NCBI RefSeq assembly: GCF_003284585.1
Contig: NZ_QKRX01000018.1
Span: 1 to 55,032 of the forward strand
Reading direction: 5' to 3'
Source: Nitrincola tibetensis
Lineage (GTDB): Bacteria > Pseudomonadota > Gammaproteobacteria > Pseudomonadales > Balneatricaceae
DNA length: 55,032 nucleotides
The translations under genes were made by a program, and so were the position numbers. Position 1 is the stretch's first letter; every line of letters starts with the position of its first letter. A model generated the notes under the pieces. That model was not told the origin of the DNA, did not search any database, and saw only the letters and a program-made list of their open reading frames with translations. This document shows positions 52,221 through 55,032 of this stretch, piece after piece.

Positions 52221-53550
52221 CTGTAGAAAAACCTAATCTCGACAAGTTTTTCCGCCAGAGCCCAGTATATATTTTTCATTTTCAATTGCTGACTTCAGTC
52301 AGCAATCACGTATTTAATCTGTCTTTTAGCTTTTACTTTTATAGGCCTTAAGCAATTGCCCCTTCAAAGCCTCATTCAGAAGCCATCTCATCCTGATTTC
52401 CGCCTCATCCGCTCAATCCACCGTATTTCGCTAACTTCTCTACATTATGCACCAAGCAGTACAATTGCCACTGACCCTGAACCTTGTTTTTACCTCGCAG
52501 GCTAAAACGACTGAGTCCTTTGTTGGTGCCAATATTGCCGAACACAGGCTCCACAACAGACATTCGATGGCTATAAATCTGCTTCCCTTTAGGACTATCC
52601 ACTCGGTGCTTCATCCAGTCAGTATAGGTCGGCGCACGCTGGTCATTAAGTGCAAAACTGACTTGTCTTCCGGCACCTTTGCGATGATTCGCTGACGCTG
52701 GATTCTTCATGCACTTATCTTTTATAGCGCAATGACGACATTGCAGTAATCGACCTTCAAAATAGGCTGTGCGTTGACCACGTTCATTCTCTTTAACTCC
52801 CCGATGACTAATCTGCTCACCCGCCGGACAAATACATATCATCCTAACTGGATCAAACTGGAACTCGCTAGCGGGAATCAGAGGTTTCGCTTTAGAGTGT
52901 ACGATGTTCCTGCCCTTCACCGAAGACTTGTGCATCAATGATAACTTGATGCTTTTTGTCGACGGCTGCAACACCGTTGTAGCCTTGAATGGTTCCTTTA
53001 CTGGTCGTCATCTTGGCTGTGTCTGGATCAGTGATATTGCTCTTCACTTCATTACTGCGCTTGCCTTTACCCATCCTCGGCTGGTTCTGCTTTAAAAAAG
53101 CATCGATCTTATTGGCAGCCGCATCCAGTGTTTGAATGGTATTGCCTGAGCTCGGCTACTGATAAAGTGAGCAATCGTAGTGAAGTGCGGCACGGTGTCG
53201 CAAGATAATGCTTTGAAAATGATATTGGTTTCACAGCACCACTGGATCTCACGGCTGGAGGTAATGCCCTTGGAATAAGCAAATAATATAATTTTGAGTA
53301 GTATCGCAGGGTCGTATGCTGGGCGACCTTCGGTATCATTTTTATAGGGCTTGTGAATAGCCGATAAGTCGAGTTTTTCAGAGATCAGGTAATGCAGTGC
53401 GAATTCAAACGTGCCAGGTTGGATCTGTTCTAGGTAGTTAATCACCACCATAGACATCTGGTTGTAATCATAATGTTTGAACTTTGCCATCCCAGAGCCT
53501 CCGTTTCCTGAAAGTCTTATCAAAGCATAGATAAGGAGGTTTTTCTACAG
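52221..53550 (-). mobile_element. Degenerate IS1182-family insertion sequence
   Basis: Bounded by 14-bp perfect terminal inverted repeats CTGTAGAAAAACCT (52221-52234) and AGGTTTTTCTACAG (53537-53550), 1330 bp. It contains a broken transposase gene and, between transposase and the left end, a hairpin ATTGCTGACT/AGTCAGCAAT (52285-52306). No clear target duplication is visible. The right end abuts an attC R' box. Confidence 0.85.
52405..53490 (-). pseudogene. IS1182-family transposase, frameshifted with internal deletions
   Basis: Start ATG 53490 with GGAGG upstream. N-terminal part intact (MAKFKHYDYNQMSMVV, GRPAYDPAILLKIILFAYSKGI, SREIQWCCE). Around 53150 the frame breaks, and the conserved part resumes as QTLDAAANKIDAFLKQNQ and QGYNGVAAVDKKHQVIIDAQ, with about 85 residues missing by comparison with the family. 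A second break near 52930 joins directly to FQFDPVRMICICPAG and continues to VEPVFGNIGTNKGLSRFSLRG, with a further segment lost. The DDE catalytic core is therefore incomplete and the protein inactive. Confidence 0.85.
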
Positions 53551-53623
53551 CCTGAACGCAGAGCGCACCGGCAACCTTGATGCAGCGAAGCGGAGACAAG
53601 GGCGTCCGAGTGCCGCGTTTGGC
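53551..53623 (-). repeat. Short integron attC site (disrupted at its R' side)
   Basis: A 73-bp dyad on the minus strand: R'' GCCAAAC, spacer GCG, L'' arm GCACTCGG, a region pairing around CCTTG, L' arm with GGTGCGC, spacer, R' GTTCAGG. The L'' arm has one extra T relative to L', the usual extrahelical base, confirming minus orientation. It begins 7 bp after the toxin stop codon. The IS element starts directly after R'. Confidence 0.75.
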
Positions 53624-53630
53624 TAAATTG

Positions 53631-53912
53631 CTATCGTTCACCCTCAAGGCCATGCCACACTCGGAGAATAATGATGGCACTGGCATGAACTGAATATCGA
53701 ACGACGTATTTTCCGAAAACCATATCTCGAACAGAGTCAGGCACCGGTGCCATTTCAACTGGTGTGCCCATTTTGGAGAACTCTGGAAGTAATTCGATTT
53801 TGCCAACCAGTTCGGTGGCAATCCTGGCTGCCGCCGACGGGCTGTGCACCGCAATGAACTCCCTGAGGCGTTTCAAATCATCAATGGCTTCGTCCGTGTA
53901 AACCAGCTTCAC
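53631..53912 (-). CDS. RelE/ParE-family toxin
   Basis: 93 residues: MKLVYTDEAIDDLKRLREF, ARIATELVGKIELLPEFSKMG, RDMVFGKYVVRYSV, IIILRVWHGLEGER, the standard RelE/ParE fold pattern. It overlaps the antitoxin by 4 bp and is followed after 7 bp by an attC, so the pair forms one integron cassette. Distinct from the ParE at 50987. Confidence 0.92.
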   Translation of the reverse strand: MKLVYTDEAIDDLKRLREFIAVHSPSAAARIATELVGKIELLPEFSKMGTPVEMAPVPDSVRDMVFGKYVVRYSVHASAIIILRVWHGLEGER

Positions 53913-54181
53913 TTACCTGACCTCGGCGCATCTTGCTCGTTTTCGGTTCCCCAGCTATTAAGCCAACTGTGGACCTCGCTGGCATCAACAACCTTGCCTT
54001 GGGCAGCAGACTCCATTGCCTCTAACGTTTGTTTCCACCGCTCTTGCTCAAGCTGCTGCTTTTCTATGTATTCCGACAATGCCTGGTTGATTACCCAGCC
54101 TTTGCTACGGTGCAGCCTGCTGGCGATTGCTTCCAGATGCTGTTCAACTTCTGCTTGAAGGCGAACTGTGGTGACGCTCAT
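53909..54181 (-). CDS. Ribbon-helix-helix (CopG-type) antitoxin
   Basis: 90 residues. N-terminal SVTTVRLQAEVEQHLEAIASRLHRSKGWVINQALSEYIEKQ is a ribbon-helix-helix DNA-binding motif; the C-terminal half is the toxin-binding part (DASEVHSWLNSWG). The cassette keeps its own short promoter region (TTGTAG and TACATT on the minus strand upstream), as is usual for cassette toxin-antitoxin genes. Confidence 0.9.
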   Translation of the reverse strand: MSVTTVRLQAEVEQHLEAIASRLHRSKGWVINQALSEYIEKQQLEQERWKQTLEAMESAAQGKVVDASEVHSWLNSWGTENEQDAPRSGK

Positions 54182-54246
54182 GACTATGACCCTCGAATTT
54201 GCTGACTACAATGTATTACAGCATAGTCTACAAGGGTAGGCAAAAA

Positions 54247-54324
54247 ATTTAACGCCCCGCGCATGCGCGCGAACTTGTGAGCGTCGCAAGGGCCTCAGGC
54301 ACTGAATGACGCGGATTGTTATAT
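54247..54324 (-). repeat. Short integron attC site behind flavodoxin-family gene
   Basis: 78 bp. Minus strand: R'' ATATAAC, 3-nt spacer, L'' CCGCG followed by an extra T, then CAT; on the other side CATG, L' CGCGG, 3-nt spacer GGC, and R' GTTAAAT, a perfect GTTRRRY. The extra base in L'' sets the minus orientation. R'' starts 3 bp after the stop codon of the preceding gene, textbook cassette spacing. Confidence 0.82.
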
Positions 54325-54327
54325 TTT

Positions 54328-54891
54328 TTATGCTGCAAATCTCTTGGCTACGTTAGCAACACGCTGCCCTAGATACTTTGCTGTTACTAAATCGATTGCA
54401 TTTAGTTCGCCATCTGTGGAGTGTGCAATTAAGCCAGATTGAGCACCAAGCCTGTTACGCCCTTCAGCATCACAGTTACCTGGTATATCTAAACTTGCCC
54501 ATAACATGCCATGTTGGTTTGCGAAAATTTGCATGTATTGAATGGTGTTTAACTGATCACCACTCAGATTTGAGCCAATGGTAAAACCACTAGCAATTTT
54601 ATTAGACCAAGCTTTTTCAGCCCAAAGATCACCCGTTGCATCAGCAAAAGCTTTGAATTGTGCCGATACACAACCCATAAATGTAGGTGAACCGAAAACC
54701 ATTGCATCGACATTTTTAAGTTGCTCTATCAGGGCTAAGTTTTTAAAACGGCCATCAACAATATCCGTACCCACAATTTCAGCAAAAACAACATCAACCT
54801 CAGAGACAGAACAAATGCCCGAAGCTACTGCTTCAGCAAGCTTTTTTGTTGTGCCTGATGCTGAGTGAAAAATAATGGCGACCTTTACCAC
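54328..54891 (-). CDS. Flavodoxin / NAD(P)H-dependent oxidoreductase family protein
   Basis: 187 residues from GTG 54891; a TAA directly precedes it in frame and AAGGA sits 7 nt upstream. FMN phosphate-binding loop FHSASGTTKKLAEAVA, second FMN loop FGSPTFMGCVSAQFKAFAD, and SGFTIGSNLSGDQLNT in the third. WrbA-like fold; probably a flavin-dependent electron carrier or quinone reductase in the cytoplasm. It forms an integron cassette with the attC immediately downstream. Confidence 0.88.
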   Translation of the reverse strand: MVKVAIIFHSASGTTKKLAEAVASGICSVSEVDVVFAEIVGTDIVDGRFKNLALIEQLKNVDAMVFGSPTFMGCVSAQFKAFADATGDLWAEKAWSNKIASGFTIGSNLSGDQLNTIQYMQIFANQHGMLWASLDIPGNCDAEGRNRLGAQSGLIAHSTDGELNAIDLVTAKYLGQRVANVAKRFAA

Positions 54892-54915
54892 TTAACTATC
54901 CTTAAAAAAATAATC

Positions 54916-55032
54916 ATGGTAGAACGACCCATTACTGAGCCGCCCCCACACAGATCCGGACGTGCGGAACTACCGCATCCGGCTCTTCAGTTATATATTC
55001 ACGCGTGTAAATCACGCACTTAATACCAATCA
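54916..55032 (-). mobile_element. 3' end of a group II intron (domains V and VI)
   Basis: Minus strand 54985-54953 folds as domain V: GAGCCGGAT-GCGG, a 4-nt loop TAGT, TCCGC-ACG-TCCGGATC, with the catalytic AGC and the two-nucleotide bulge in place. A GC-rich weak hairpin of domain-VI type (about 54950-54919) follows with an unpaired A near the 3' end. The reverse transcriptase and the 5' part must lie beyond the right edge. The exact 3' splice boundary is uncertain. Confidence 0.72.

Noticed and set aside
52285-52306. Hairpin ATTGCTGACT/AGTCAGCAAT inside the IS
   Set aside because: Possibly the transposase terminator but lacks a T-tract in the transcript direction; noted under the IS only.
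52892-53074. 60-codon frame as an independent gene
   Set aside because: It is the middle fragment of the broken IS1182 transposase, matching that family's QGYNG-VDEKHQV region.

Overview
The window reads as a chromosomal segment of a marine-type gammaproteobacterium. The likely affiliation is the Oceanospirillales/Pseudomonas side of the class, an inference from family features: a 789-residue LigA as in pseudomonads, zipA-ligA adjacency, a fliK-fhlB pair beside a ccm cluster, and a SUF operon headed by iscR. No rRNA, tRNA or CRISPR array was seen.

Layout. 1-2481: 5' part of a repetitive, alanine-rich coiled-coil surface protein that runs off the left edge and carries 555-bp in-phase tandem repeats. 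2817-5249: response regulator and substrate-binding-domain sensor kinase. 5331-8898: malate synthase G, a divergent LysR regulator and the ferredoxin fdxA. 9263-12346: a PhyH-like dioxygenase, a small outer-membrane barrel and a secreted choloylglycine-hydrolase-family enzyme. 12456-17049: metY, an EpsC-type serine acetyltransferase and a chemoreceptor. 17300-19208: biotin ECF transporter bioMNY. 19240-23312: RND pump and adaptor. 23413-27515: nadC, divergent ampD, mnmC and a CBS protein. 27519-31261: ligA and zipA. 31304-38346: the full cytochrome c maturation operon ccmABCDEFGHI. 38519-40416: fliK and an FlhB C-domain homologue. 40413-49948: one long minus-strand run trmJ-cysE-iscR-iscS-sufB-sufC-sufD-sufS-sufA-sufT-sufE, which joins cysteine synthesis to Fe-S cluster assembly. 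A promoter with an IscR-type half-site lies in front of iscR.

49949-55032 is different in character: a mobile region with integron-cassette structure, read on the minus strand. Three attC sites can be folded by eye. One is a 128-bp site strikingly similar to the Vibrio cholerae repeat (VCR); two are short, and both of these show the expected extra base in the L'' arm. The cassette contents are a flavodoxin-family protein, two toxin-antitoxin pairs and one unrecognised membrane-anchored protein. A decayed IS1182-family element and a 48-bp remnant of a second copy both abut an attC R' box in the same orientation. The window ends inside the 3' end (domains V-VI) of a group II intron. No integron integrase is visible, so within this window it is a cluster of attC sites lacking an integrase.

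Functional links: IscR probably controls the SUF operon. The ccm genes serve cytochrome c maturation. The sensor pair lies directly upstream of the surface protein and may control it. BioMNY takes up biotin. The cassette region is a plausible stabilised accessory island next to trmJ.
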